NCBI GenBank assembly: GCA_014529385.2
Contig: CM043947.1
Coordinates: 119,263,391-119,327,390, forward strand
DNA from: Adiantum capillus-veneris
Lineage: Eukaryota > Streptophyta > Polypodiopsida > Polypodiales > Pteridaceae
Reading direction: 5' to 3'
Length of the DNA stretch: 64,000 nucleotides
The translations under genes were made by a program, and so were the position numbers. The notes under the pieces were generated by a model. It saw only the letters and a list, made by a program, of their open reading frames with translations. It made no database searches and was not told the DNA's origin. Positions 1 through 14,533 of this stretch are shown here, one piece after another; within the stretch, counting starts at the first letter, position 1, and every line of letters starts with the position of its first letter.

Positions 1-1
1 A

Positions 2-3000
2 GAGCTTAGGAGGCCTCTTGAAGAGACCCCCAAAAGAAGACTCTCTCCCATTCGAGAGGAGGAATCCAAAGAGAAAGAAAGCAATGACAGTCTAAGTTCT
101 TCTGAAGATGTGGCTCCACGAAGACGGCGGTCTAGACGATCGCCTACTCCTCCCAAGAGGAAAAGAGCAACCTATAGTCCTTCTCCTCATCACTCTGAAA
201 GGCAAGAGAGGAAACAAAGGAAGAAAAGGGCTAGGAAGAGGTCAACCTCTTCTCCTTCTTCCTCACCTTCCTCCTCTTCCGATGAAAGTTATGGCTATTC
301 TCCTAGAGAATACAAGAGGGGAGGACATCTCAAATCATTTCCTGCATGGCGAAGGTCACAAAAGCTAAAGAAGTTCAAGGAGGGAGGAAAGAGTATCTCT
401 TTTCTCACCTACGATGGCACCTTTGGTGCTACCGACAAAGTGTTGGCCTTCATCCAGCAATTTGATGCGGCCTTTGGGGATGAGGGCTTCACAAAGTCCT
501 CCAAGCTACGCCATGTAGCTATGCACTTCCAAAAATCAGCTCGTCAATGGTGGGCTAGCCTTCATGGCAATGGAGAAGCCCCAAAGACATGGAAAACTCT
601 ACGAGTTTCCATCATGAAGCAATTTCTTCCAAGTGATACTAAAGATAAAGTTCTTACCGAATGGTGCGGCTTGAAGCTTCTCTCTCATGAGCCTATCAAC
701 AAGTATGTAGACAAGTTTTGGGATTTACATCTCAAAGCTACTGTCTTTCAAAAGATAGACTTTGCCGAGCAAAGACAACAATTCTGTGCGGGATTACCTG
801 AAGAGATGGCCGAATACATCAACTCTCAACGGCCCGGTACTATTACCGAATTAATCCACCACACCATGGTTGCTTCACGCATCAATTTCCATCAAGGGGC
901 TAGACGTAATGTCAAGCCCATGGAAAACAAAGATAAAAATGATGCAAAGGGGAAATCCAATGCTCAAAATAATTCCCAAGGCACTTCCAACAACAACAAT
1001 CGATCCAAGGAGAAGGGAGTTTACAAAGGTAAAAACAAACTCTCTCCTGAAGAGCTTGAAGCTTTTCGCAAGGACCATAAGTGTTTCAAGTGTGGGGAGC
1101 AAGGACATGGCTATCGTTCTTGCCCCAAGAAGAATACTCGCAATGAGACTCCTAGGGCTTCCACCATCAAAGCTCCAAAAGAGGATGCTCATTGCAAAGG
1201 ATCATCACTCTCCTATGCTTGGGGAAAGGTAAGAGAGCATGATGCCTTCATCTTGTTTGACCCTGGCTCTACTCTCAACTTCATATCAATAGAGTTGGCC
1301 ACCAAGTTGGGCATTCAAGCTTTTGAGATGGGAGATATAGTAACAGCTGATGCAGCTTTCAAGGGACAACAAGCCTCCGTTACTCCCTTGATTGGGAAGT
1401 TGAGGCTTCATGTCCAAAGCTATGTCGACAAAGAAGACTTCTTCATCTCTCCTCTCCAACATCAGGATGTTATCCTAGGGGCACCATGGTTTGATCGCAT
1501 GGCTGCCAACATGAAGTTCCCTGAAAGGAGAATTTACTTCACCTACAGGGGAAAGAACATGTTTATAGATGCTAGTGAGTGTGGTCGCACTATTCCACTT
1601 GTAAATCCTCTTTCTTTTGATAAATCAATGAAGAGCTCAGTTTCTGCGTACATGATTTATGTCAAAGAGTCTCTAAAAGCTAATAATGTTTCATCAAATG
1701 AAAATGATAGGAATCAAGAAGAGTTAGACTTATCTACTTTTCTAAAAGGATTCCAAGATGTGTTCATCGATGATATCCCTATGGACCTACCTCCAAAACG
1801 AGGGGATGATGACCATCGTATTGAGCTCCTTCCAGGAAGCTCACCGCCTAACAAACCTCCTTATTGAGTCTCACAAGCTCAACAAGAGGAGATTATGAGG
1901 CAAGTACAGGAATTGGTAGACAAAGGGATGGTGAGGCCTAGTTCCTCTCCCTTTTGTTCTCCAATCCTTTTAGTGCAAAAGAAAGATGGTACATACCGTA
2001 TGTGTGTGGACTATCGAGCACTAAACCATATCACTATCAAAAACAGATTTCCCGTGCCTCGGGTAGAAGATCTGTTTGATAAGCTACAAGGCTCTACCTA
2101 CTTCAGTAGGATTGACCTTAAGAGTGGCTATCATCAAATAAGGATAGTGGATGAAGATATCCTAAAGACCGCGTTTCGCACAACATTTGGTCTTTATGAA
2201 TATCTAGTCATGCCTTTTGGCTTGACTAATGTAGCAGCTACTTTCAATCGTCTCATGGAGAAAATTTTTAGACCATATCGTAAATTCACTGGAGTGTTCT
2301 TTGATGATATCATCATCTACTCCAAGTCTTTGGAGGAACATAAGAAACATCTCCAAGTGATTTTTCAAGCCTTGAGGGAGAACAAACTTTTTCTCAACCA
2401 AAAGAAAAGTGAATTCTTCCTTCAAGAGATTCAATATCTAGGTCATATTATCTCTCACGATGGTATTCGTATGGATCCATCAAAGTTAGAGGTAATAAAA
2501 TCATGGCCTAAACCAAGGAATATACATGAGCTAAGAAGCTTTATTGGTATGTGTGCATACTATAGACGCTTCATAGCAAAATTCTCTCAAGTAGCAGGAC
2601 CACTACACGACTTAACAAAGAAGAACGTTAAGTTTGTATGGACTGCTAAGGAGAAAAATGCTTTTGAAAAACTCAAAGAGAAGCTTACTTCCCAACCAGT
2701 CCTCGTGCTTTCGGATCTCTCAAAGCCATTTGAGGTCCAATGTGATGCTTGTGGTGATTGCCTTGGAGCGGTTTTGCTTCAAGAAGGGCATGCCATAGCA
2801 TATGAGAGCCGAAGGCTCAATAGTGATGAACGAGTCTTGGGCATTTATGAGAAAGAGCTTTTAGCTATTCTACATGCCCTAGACACATGGAAGCACTACT
2901 TGTTGGGGACTCCATTTATCCTACGAACCGACCACCAAAGTCTCAAGTATTTCATGACGCAAACCAAGCTTTCCGACAAACAAATGAGGTGGGCAAATTT

Positions 3001-4576
3001 TCTTTCGCAATTTAATTTCCATATTTCTCACATAGCTGGTAAGCACAATCAAGTTGCCGATGCACTTTCACGAAGACCAAAAGTTAATGCGGTGTCTATA
3101 GCTACTCACAATGATCTATCCTCTATGATAGATGAGTATGCTACTGACCCTGACTTTAGAGACATAATGTCAGCCCTTGCTTTGGGGAAGAAAGAGGAAC
3201 CATTCACCTTCCAGGATGGTTATCTTCTCCACGGCAATAGGCTATGTGTTACCCATTCCCTTTGTGAGAAGGTTATGTATGAATCCCATGCTCCTCCATA
3301 TGCAGGGCATAGAGGTATTCAACCTACTCTCCGAGGAGTAGAGACGTATTTCTATTGGCCTACCCTGAAAGTGGACATACAAGAGTATGTTTCAAAATGT
3401 GTAGTATGCCAAAAGACCAAGTATGATAGAGGGAAGCAACCTGGATTACTCCAGCCATTGCCTATTCCAAATTCACCATGGGAGAGTATATCCATGGATT
3501 TCATCTTTGGATTACCCAAGTCTATCCATGGGAATACATGAATATGGACAATAGTCGACAGGTTTAGCAAGCAAGCACATTTTATTCCTGTCCAAAAGAC
3601 TATTAAGGCACATCAAATGGCAACTCTCTTCATATCTCAGATTTTCAAGCACCATGGATTACCCACATCCATCATGTCAGATAGAGATCCTAGAATGACC
3701 AGTAATTTCTGGAAAGGTCTCTTTGAAAATCTAGGAACAAGATTGAATTTCTCTTCGGCCTATCACCCACAAACGGATGGCCAAAGTGAGATAGCCAATC
3801 TTACGATACTCGATCTACTCAAAACTTATGTTACCGAAGTAGATCAACGCTCACAATGGGAAAAGTATTTACCGCTAGTAGAGTATGCCTACAATAATAC
3901 TGTACATACTTCTATGGGGAAAGCACCTTTCAAGATCATAGAGGGAAGACCTAAAAGTCCCTTGCTACTCAAAGTACATGGGAAGATCTTCGCCGCCGAT
4001 GAGTATAGCCGTGACCTACAAGAATCTTTTCAAAAGATTAGGGAGGCTATAACCATCTCTCAACAAAGGCAAAAAGCTGCTACTGATAAGCACATAAGAG
4101 CCTTAATGTTCAAAGAAAATGATTGGGTCTTACTCAAGTTTCCTAAGGCTCGATTAAGGCAAACGACGGGCAAAAATCCTACGGGCCATCAAAAGTATTA
4201 TGCTAAACTAGCAAAAAGATACTATGGTCCTTTCCAAATCTTGAAGCCTATCAATGAGACGGCTTATCAACTTAAGTTGCCCAACCATTGGCTTATACAC
4301 AATGCCTTTCATGTAAGCCTACTTAAGCCCTACAAAGGAGAGCCACCAATTGAACCAATTATTGAAGACCCTCCCGAAGTCGAAGACCAAGAAGAGGTGC
4401 TACAACCCGAAGCTGTCCTTCGGCATGAAGAAAAGGTACTACGACATGGTAAGATAATCCGACGGTATCTTATTAAGTTCAAAAATTATCCTTTTGAAGA
4501 TGCTAAATGGATGCAAGGAGTACAACTTAAGGATAGTATCAACCTTGTCAATGCTTACAATGCTACATTAGAGTAA
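2..4576 (+). pseudogene. Ty3/gypsy chromovirus gag-pol polyprotein, 5'-incomplete, two in-frame stops
   Basis: One reading frame runs from the window edge to 4576 and is broken only by TGA at 1865-1867 and 3539-3541. The frame is open from base 2, so the true start lies outside the window. Domains in order: an Arg/Ser-rich N terminus; a retrotransposon gag domain (about 390-900); a CCHC zinc knuckle (CFKCGEQGHGYRSC, 1082-1123); an aspartic protease with FDPGSTLNFIS near 1256; a reverse transcriptase with VDYRALN, PFGLTN and an FFDD catalytic box near 2300; RNase H starting FEVQCDACGD near 2730; an H2C2 integrase zinc finger (about 3285-3420); an integrase core with DRDP near 3680 and DGQSE near 3775; a GPF-like module (about 4225); and a weak chromodomain (RYLIKFKNYPFEDAKWM, about 4463). 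Single-frame gag-pol with a C-terminal chromodomain is typical of chromoviruses. With only two stops this is a fairly young, inactive copy. Confidence 0.95.
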
Positions 4577-4936
4577 GCAAATGTACAAATTTCTTTTAAA
4601 TGACTCATGTTTTTGTCTTATAAGACTACTCCTCTTTTTAATTGTGCACAAATTTAACTAATATGCATGCTTAGAATCATGTTTGTGATGACGACGTCTC
4701 TCAAACACCAAGTAGAATTTGTCACTCTACTTTGGGAGAATGAAATGGACTAAAGAGCATACATGCTTGCGGCAGCTATGTCTCCCAAGCACCAACTGGA
4801 TTAGTCATCCATCTTGGAAAGATGTCGTAGGGTAAAAAATGGATCCTCTACCCGCTAAGTACGATTGACTAATGACTAAGGCTTTATCTCTTCTACCTCA
4901 TAGTCGAGGACGACTATGATTTCAAGAGAGAGGTAA
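4577..4936 (+). other. 3' untranslated region of the chromovirus, ending in a polypurine tract
   Basis: No gene is visible. The stretch lies between the polyprotein stop and the inferred 3' LTR. It ends in the purine-rich run TTCAAGAGAGAGGTAA (4921-4936), placed as the plus-strand primer (polypurine tract) of an LTR retrotransposon. Confidence 0.6.
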
Positions 4937-5234
4937 TGTCATAAAATATAATATCTAACCAACCCAAATGATTTTCTTATATTAAATTGATCACTTAGTG
5001 TGGGAGAATAAACGGGAACAAGTGTTAAGATATAGATATGTGCTTATAGATCTATCTCTACACGGGGCCAATAGTAAAGGGGCCCAAATGGGAGATGGTC
5101 TATCAAGAGCAAGGCTTACCAATGGAGCATAAGACCTTAGGGTTAGCTTCATTGAAGACCTCCAATAATGTGTGTAATAGTCCTTTGACCTTAGGTAAGC
5201 TAGGGCTGAGCTTGAGGTTGGAACCCGGCCCAAG

Positions 5235-5345
5235 CTCGAGGTGCTTGTCGTGCTTGAGGTGCTTGTCCTCCTTGAGGTGCTTGTCATGCTTGAGGTGCTT
5301 GACTTGGTGCATGATTAAGGTGCTTGAGGTGCCTTGAGAAGCTTG
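5235..5345 (+). repeat. Degenerate minisatellite built on TGCTTGAGG
   Basis: About five imperfect head-to-tail copies of a roughly 20 bp unit with the core TGCTTGAGGTGCTTGTC. It lies inside the inferred LTR. The encoded Lys/His-rich frames on the other strand are by-products of the repeat. Confidence 0.7.
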
Positions 5346-5462
5346 CCTGAGATGCTTGTGGAAACACCCCCTACTTCAAGTGCTTAGTCATGCTTGATGA
5401 CTAAGGGGCTTGCTCATCCAAAGTCAAAAAGATCCCTACAAGGAGGGGGGCGAGCCTACAAG

Positions 5463-5485
5463 GGGGGGGGGGGGGGATGAGAGAG

Positions 5486-5545
<60 letters not shown>
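5463..5545 (+). repeat. Poly-G run and (AC)n microsatellite
   Basis: A run of about 14 G at 5463-5476 is followed by GATGAGAGAGA and about 29 AC repeats to 5545. Simple sequence with no coding value. Confidence 0.9.
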
Positions 5546-5546
<1 letters not shown>

Positions 5547-6569
5547 GGGAAGCCCCAACTTGAAGAGGCAGCAAGGACACTTGTCAAGTTCCTCCTCATG
5601 TTGCCCTCATGGTGTGCCTGAAGCCTATTGGTTGGCCACCCAAGGGGTCCAATGATAATTTAGGATATTTAATTAATTGATTTTGCATTTATCAAGTGCT
5701 CTCTCTCACAGGGGAAAGGGGGACACTTGTCCCAAGGCTACCCCTGTTGCTTGTAATGGCTCTTGCTTGTGATTGGCTAGGCCTGGAAGGGTCCAATGAG
5801 CTTCAAGCATGAGCTACAAGGGGGGGTCGACCCAAGCAAGCTAGGGGGGTGCTTAGGGGGTATAATCACCCACACACACTCACAAACACTCTCATGGTGT
5901 GCTATGCAAAGGGCAAGAGCTCCATCTCCAAGCAAGTAGAGGTTGAGAGCCTACACCAACACTCTTGGCTATGGAGTGCAAATCCAAACAAGAGCCATGC
6001 TTCAATGCTTGAGCTTGTCATCTCCTTCTTCTTCATTACTATGCTATTATGTATGCTAGCTCAAGAGTTATGATAAGTGAGGAACTAGCTCTTTCTCGTA
6101 TGAAATGTTTCTTCTTCCTCTTCCCTACCCTCATTCCCTGCTAGCTCTCTGCACCTTCGAAGGTGTTTGAGGTCTTGGGATTGAGGCTTGGTATAGTTAA
6201 AGCTTTCTTCAAGTTTAGTTATGCTATGATGGTGATGCATGAAGCTTTCCATCTTCATTGCTTCACCTAGGTCACAAGGAACACAAAGAATGTATTGTAA
6301 CAAGTCTCTCTTTATGGGAGAAATCATAATACAAATACCTATTGGAGGGGGGACCGGCTCCACATAAATCCGGTCCTCAACTGTTGTCATGTTCTCTAAA
6401 TTCTCTCTCTTGCAAAAGTATTTTCTATGCCAAGTTAACTAATTTCTATGATTATGTTGCTATCTTCAATTATGTCTACCTGCTATGCTCACAAAATCAT
6501 TTCTTGAAAGTATTCTCATTAAATTCCGCTACTCTCAAATTGAATAGGCAAATTCTATTATAGACATAA

Positions 6570-6800
6570 TGACCAATGAAATCTATGGCCCAATCAACTC
6601 ATGACCTTTTTGTAACTCAATGCAAGCCATGCTTGCCTTAAATGTTTTGCAAATCGGAAAATACCAATGCATCATGGCATGTAGAAATCCAGGTTTCCAA
6701 ACTTCAAGCATACTACATATGCATATTTCATATGTATGTGCAATTGTAAAAGTAATGATCATTCCTATTCGCAAATCCATGTAGATGAATGAAAATCCTT
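6570..6800 (+). repeat. 230 bp dispersed repeat, inverted relative to the copy at 30165-30395
   Basis: The reverse complement aligns over its whole length with 30165-30395. Shared landmarks include GGAATGATCATT, CATGCCATGATGCATTG and GGTCATGAGT. The family is not recognised; the minus-strand frame is short and not clearly a known domain. A retrotransposon internal fragment is possible. Confidence 0.65.
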
Positions 6801-6816
6801 GTTGAAACATGTCTGG

Positions 6817-10328
<3,512 letters not shown>

Positions 10329-10709
10329 ATGATCATTGAGGGATGGGGCTCTCTTCACACTGCCCTTATAGGTTTTCTTGGTCGGTTGAAGGTTGAAGAG
10401 GCTACTGGTTCTTACCTTTGGTGGTATATTTCTCTAAATAACTTTTTATGGACTATACAAAACTACACACCATTTCAAGGGATAGAGCTTCCTACCAAGC
10501 CTCTGTCTAAGGCATCACTTCAGGTACTTAATTGCATTCATGACCCTATGGCATCTGAAATGATGGTAGGGGCTTCAGATGATCTAGCCAAATCTTTGGT
10601 TCAAACCACGTCATTTGATAAATGTATCCATACCCTTGCCCAACTTGTCAAGAACTCTAAGGAAGGGTGGCAGGGTTATTTGAATTCATTGAAAACATTC
10701 TTGCCATGA
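10329..10709 (+). other. Unrecognised open frame of 126 codons
   Basis: The frame opens with an ATG and encodes a mixed, non-repetitive sequence, including the runs LWWYISLNNFLWTIQNYTPF and DPMASEMMVGASDDLAKSL. It is longer than chance frames nearby and its composition is protein-like. I recognise no domain. It lies tail-to-tail with the Penelope-like element. It could be an exon or a retrotransposon fragment. Confidence 0.25.
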
Positions 10710-12600
10710 CACATGGGTTGGTCAATATTGAGCAAGGGCAGAGGAGAGGGTGCAAGCCGTATAGATAGGCTTACCAATTATCAGGGTAGGGTTTAGTCTA
10801 CCAGTTTCTGGTGAAAAAGGGAGTTTGAGGATGTTAGGGGGAGGATTTTTCGGAGATGGGGTTTTGGTTAGGAGATTGGTTCGTTCCTTGTAAGTGATCA
10901 ATCCAAAGACCTTAAGGAGAAAGTTTCTTGGGTAGCCTCTATGAAGGAGCCTTAGAAAGAAGAGGTCTTTCAAACAATAGAATCCATCGGGATTGCTTTT
11001 CCTAATAATATAGCGTCTAAGTTCTGCCTTGATAAAGGCTAATTTTTGGTGGAGAGGGTGCCAAGAGATCCAAGGTATATAATGGTAAGAGTTGGGAGGT
11101 TTTTGATAACAATTGGAATCCAAGATACCATACAAGTTGAAAGTATGTCCCTTGTGGAAGTGGACTTCTAGGATGGTAGCTTCAAAAGTGGATATGATGG
11201 GTGAGATCACTATATGTGCTTGTAAAGGGAAGGCGTAAGAAGCGAGAGCTTTGGTAAGTGCTTTACGAGTGCCTGTCCAGACCCCGACGGCATCATCTAT
11301 GTATTTCTTGTAATATTCTAGATTCGGGCTAGAGATAAGGAGAGAGTGGTTTTCTAGGTGGCAGAGAAAAAGGCAAGCATAAACCACTGCAAAGTTGGAT
11401 CCCATTGCGGTGCCTTTAATTTGCTTCCACTTTATTTTGGCAGAGAAAAAGGCAAGCATAAACCACTGCAAAGTTGGATCCCATTGCGGTGCCTTTAATT
11501 TGTTCTATCACACTTTATCTTTGAAGCAAAGATAATGGTGTGATAGAACAAGGGTGGCAAGTGAGATGATGAATTTTGTTTTTGGGGTGTCGAAGAAATT
11601 AGTAATGGTGCTTCTGAGGGCTATGAGTCCCTCAGTCATAGGGATGTTGGGGTAGAGGAGGTCACATCAAAGGTAAAAAGGAGACAAGGGGGGGGGGGAG
11701 TCTTGGAGTGGAGATCGATGATGAGGGATAGTGAGTCTTTAAGGTGTTGTTTTTGTGAAAGGAGGACATGATAAAGTTGAAAGTGTAGCCATTTGGAAGC
11801 ATTTTCAAACAGATACCCCCAATAAGAGCAAATAGGACGGGCTACAAGTACGGGTTTGTGTAACTTAGGGAGAAATTTCATAGGACAGGGTTTATGGAGT
11901 GGCGTGAGGATAAAGGTAGCTTCATCTAGGGTGAGGAGTGTGTATTTGAGGATGATGGAGTGGAGTAAGGAGGCGAGGTAATTATGTGGTGGTGGGGGTG
12001 AGGGGTTGGTATGTGGAGAGATCATTGAGTTGTCTTAGGGCTTCTTGTTCATACCATTCCCGTGATAGGATGGTAAGGCCTAGATTTTTATCCATCGGTT
12101 TAATGACTATTGTGTAGTCTGTTGAAAGGGTTTTAAGGGCATGCTTGACAAATTTGGGAAATTTTGAGTGGGAAGTTTTGTAGTGTGCAAGTGTATCTTT
12201 AAAATTATTGAGGTTAAGGGATGTGATCCCCTCTAGTGTAGGATCTAAAGAGGGGGGTATCCAAGAGGGGTTAGGGGTTTTGTAAGGGGGAGGTTTGTTG
12301 GACGTAGAAGATTGGAAAAACATTTTGAGTTGTAGTCTCCTTGCCAAGGAGTCATGGGATTTGATAATGAGTTCCGTAGGGGGGTTAGGGGGAGGGGGGA
12401 TGTATTTAAGTCCTAGGTCTAAGAATTTCTTTTCATCGATAGAGAGGGGACGGGAGGTGAGATTATGAACAAAAATAGAACAAGGGTTATTGACCAAGGT
12501 GCATGAAGATAGCTTACCCAAAATTGTAAGTTTGTAGGCGGATGAAAGGCATGTTACGGCTAGTTTTAGTCTCTGCAGGTTATTCTCAAGTTATCAACCT
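10707..12600 (-). pseudogene. Penelope-like element reverse transcriptase, frameshifted
   Basis: Three minus-strand segments (12600-11982, 12025-11636, 11471-10722) together give the reverse transcriptase of a Penelope-like element. In order they show: the N-terminal region with LSIDEKKFLDLGLKY; the fingers signature PKLHKPVLVARPICSYWG; a motif A with LLFTFDV; a motif B QIKGTAMGSNFAVVYACLF; and a catalytic YIDD box in YYKKYIDDAVGVW. PKLHKP plus GTAMG is characteristic of this class and not of LTR or LINE enzymes. No GIY-YIG endonuclease is visible downstream, so the copy is either truncated or of the endonuclease-lacking (Athena/Coprina-like) type. Frameshifts, a stop before the C-terminal PTHVSW and an internal 64 bp duplication mark it as dead. 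Confidence 0.85.
11360..11502 (+). repeat. 64 bp direct duplication inside the Penelope-like RT
   Basis: The 64 bp at 11360-11423 reappear at 11439-11502 with 15 bp between them. The unit covers RT motif B (GTAMGS), so the duplicated enzyme core would be disrupted. Confidence 0.9.
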
Positions 12601-12880
12601 TAATCATCAATTTTGATGGGGTTGGCTACTGGCAAGAAACCATAGCAAGTCAAGGACTTGGTTACTACTGATGAGTATATCAACATAGTACTTTCATGGA
12701 AAGATGAGCCGAGGTTATATTGCACAATCAAGTACCTTCAGAAAGTCTGAAACCTGGGTATGCATTTAGACACCTCTTAGTTAGGATAACTCGTTTAACA
12801 TACTCAAGTGAGTTTTAAATGGAGTCTTCACATTATGTTGGTTATGGATCGGTTAATTAACCAAGAAGGTTGTACATGGA
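12601..12880 (+). other. Probable decayed gypsy internal sequence
   Basis: No intact frame. The position, directly before a recognisable gypsy 3' end, suggests it belongs to that element. No motif can be claimed. Confidence 0.3.
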
Positions 12881-13060
12881 CAATAATGTGGAAAATCCAG
12901 ATGTTAATATTGATTTCATTGAACCTCCCAATGAACCGGGTTCCGATTCAACAAACCGTTGGATCCATGAGGAATGCCACGGTGGAAAACATTAGTGTTC
13001 TTATGAAGATATCACAACTTGTGTTTTCGAGGACGAAAACTCTTCCAAAGGGGAGAGTAA
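12881..13060 (+). pseudogene. 3' end of a Ty3/gypsy pol with polypurine tract
   Basis: The frame ends in VFEDENSSKGES, which parallels FVFEDKNASPRRE at the 3' end of the short-LTR element at 41.0 kb. This is a common tail of plant chromovirus polyproteins. It runs straight into a polypurine tract (CCAAAGGGGAGAGTAA, 13045-13060) and then an LTR start. Confidence 0.6.
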
Positions 13061-13224
13061 TGTCAGAACACGGGTCCTACGGGCAGGGCCCTACCCTAAA
13101 GGGGGGTCACGCACCCCGGCCACGGGCCAGCTAGCAGTGTGGACATGGGATCCTAGGGCTAAGAGCCTATAAGTATGGGCGGTTGGGTGGAGGATCCAGG
13201 TCTCTAGCTCCTAGGGTTCTTACA
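13061..13224 (+). mobile_element. Short 3' LTR (about 164 bp) of a gypsy element
   Basis: Begins TGTCAGAACACGGG after a polypurine tract and ends near GGTTCTTACA. The core GCCTATAAG followed by a GGGTGGAG box resembles the core of the 111 bp LTR at 41053-41163, so the two belong to related families. CCTATAAG is a plausible TATA box. The matching 5' LTR was not found. Confidence 0.6.
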
Positions 13225-13240
13225 AGTAGTGTCTGTTATA

Positions 13241-13247
<7 letters not shown>

Positions 13248-13287
<40 letters not shown>
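13248..13287 (+). repeat. (GT)n microsatellite
   Basis: About 19 GT repeats at the boundary between the short gypsy LTR and the Tat-like LTR. Confidence 0.9.
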
Positions 13288-13290
<3 letters not shown>

Positions 13291-14387
13291 ATCCAGGCAT
13301 TCCAGGGCAGGCAACTCTTGTGCTACTCAATTGGGGCTGGGGAAACCACAAGTAAGAGAAAGAATCAACAAACCCACTACCAAACAAGTGAAGGAGCACC
13401 GCAATTGAGGCGGTCTAGGTAAAGCAACAAGAGAGGCAACCTCTAAACACCGCTGAAGGCTCTCGTGCTACTCACTTGGGGTTGGGACAACTGCAAGCAA
13501 GAAAAATCAACAACAAACCCACAATCAAAAGTGAAGGGGCACCACCTAGTTATAGGATGCAACCTAGGATGCAAGAGAGATTTTGTCACGACCAAGAGGG
13601 GGTGCAACAAACACATACAATAAATCTGATACCTAGACACACACCTAATGGAGCAAGAGAGAGCTAGAAAAAAGAGAAGAGAGGGATGAATGAAAATTGC
13701 ATAATACCTCGTTTGTGACTTGCAAATGGCGAGGGTTCATTATGACACCATCGTAGAGCTTGCACAAAACTAACCCAATTCTTTGTGAATGCCAAACATC
13801 ACATCACACACACACACACACACTGTCTTAGGGTTGTGAGACACCTTTCACCACCATACCCTCTTACAATGAGCAAGAACTTGGAAATGAAAACACACTA
13901 ATCACTTTCTCAAACAAGCCCAAATGATAGAACTTAAAAGATACAAGTCACCTCGCACTTGACAAAGATATTTACACAAGTGGAAGGACGAAGATTTTGA
14001 AGCCAAGCATGCCTTTGAAGCATCAAAACTTCAATTGTTGATAGTGAAAGAGCATGTACATTAGTGGTTGGAGATAGGACACTTATAGTCTCTCACTTTT
14101 CAATGTGTAGTATCAAAGCTTCTTTCACACCAAGTGTGAAGCTCACACCTAAATCTCTCCTCGCCTATAGAGTGTTGGGGTGCTTTGTGAGATATTGGAG
14201 ATGATTTATAAGAAGGAGAGGGGCCTATTTATAGGTTAGAGACCTCTTATTAAGGTTATTGATAGCCTTATTTACACACAATCAAATCAAGATTAGGATT
14301 TCTTTTGAATATCAAAACATTGCGGGCCTTCTTTGTCTGCTTGAGTCATGAATGTGGGCTCAAGAGAGTGAAATTAGAGTGTTAAGG

Positions 14388-14392
<5 letters not shown>

Positions 14393-14449
<57 letters not shown>

Positions 14450-14475
14450 AGAAGAAGAAGAAGAAGAAGAAGAAG
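14393..14475 (+). repeat. (GA)n(GAA)n microsatellite in the LTR
   Basis: About 27 GA repeats grade into about 10 GAA repeats. The matching place in the 22.7 kb LTR copy has only a shorter GA tract at 23853-23895. Confidence 0.9.
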
Positions 14476-14477
14476 AG

Positions 14478-14533
14478 AACTTAAGCGTCGTAGGAAACTA
14501 TCCCAAGATACCTTAAAGATCTATCTGACGAGG
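14478..14533 (-). repeat. Partial copy of the tRNA-derived SINE-like repeat
   Basis: Contains GTCGTAGGAAACTATCCC and CTTAAAGATCTA(T/G)C(T/C)GACGAGG, shared with 35418-35466 and 46208-46258 in the CACTA elements. Only the non-tRNA body is present. It is absent from the other copies of this LTR, so it arrived independently. Confidence 0.55.

Larger units (their letters stand above)
4937..6389 (+). mobile_element. Probable 3' LTR of the chromovirus (right end uncertain)
   Basis: Starts with TGTCATAAAATATAATATC directly after the polypurine tract, as expected of an LTR (5' TG). The 5' LTR is outside the window, so the right end cannot be fixed by comparison. The end given is a guess at a CA near 6389. 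The interval contains a Gly run, a CA microsatellite and a degenerate minisatellite. The start is supported; the length is not. Confidence 0.45.

Noticed and set aside
10329-10709. Calling the 126-codon frame a gene
   Set aside because: No domain is recognised, there is no neighbouring exon structure, and it lies next to a dead retroelement; kept only as an unrecognised frame.
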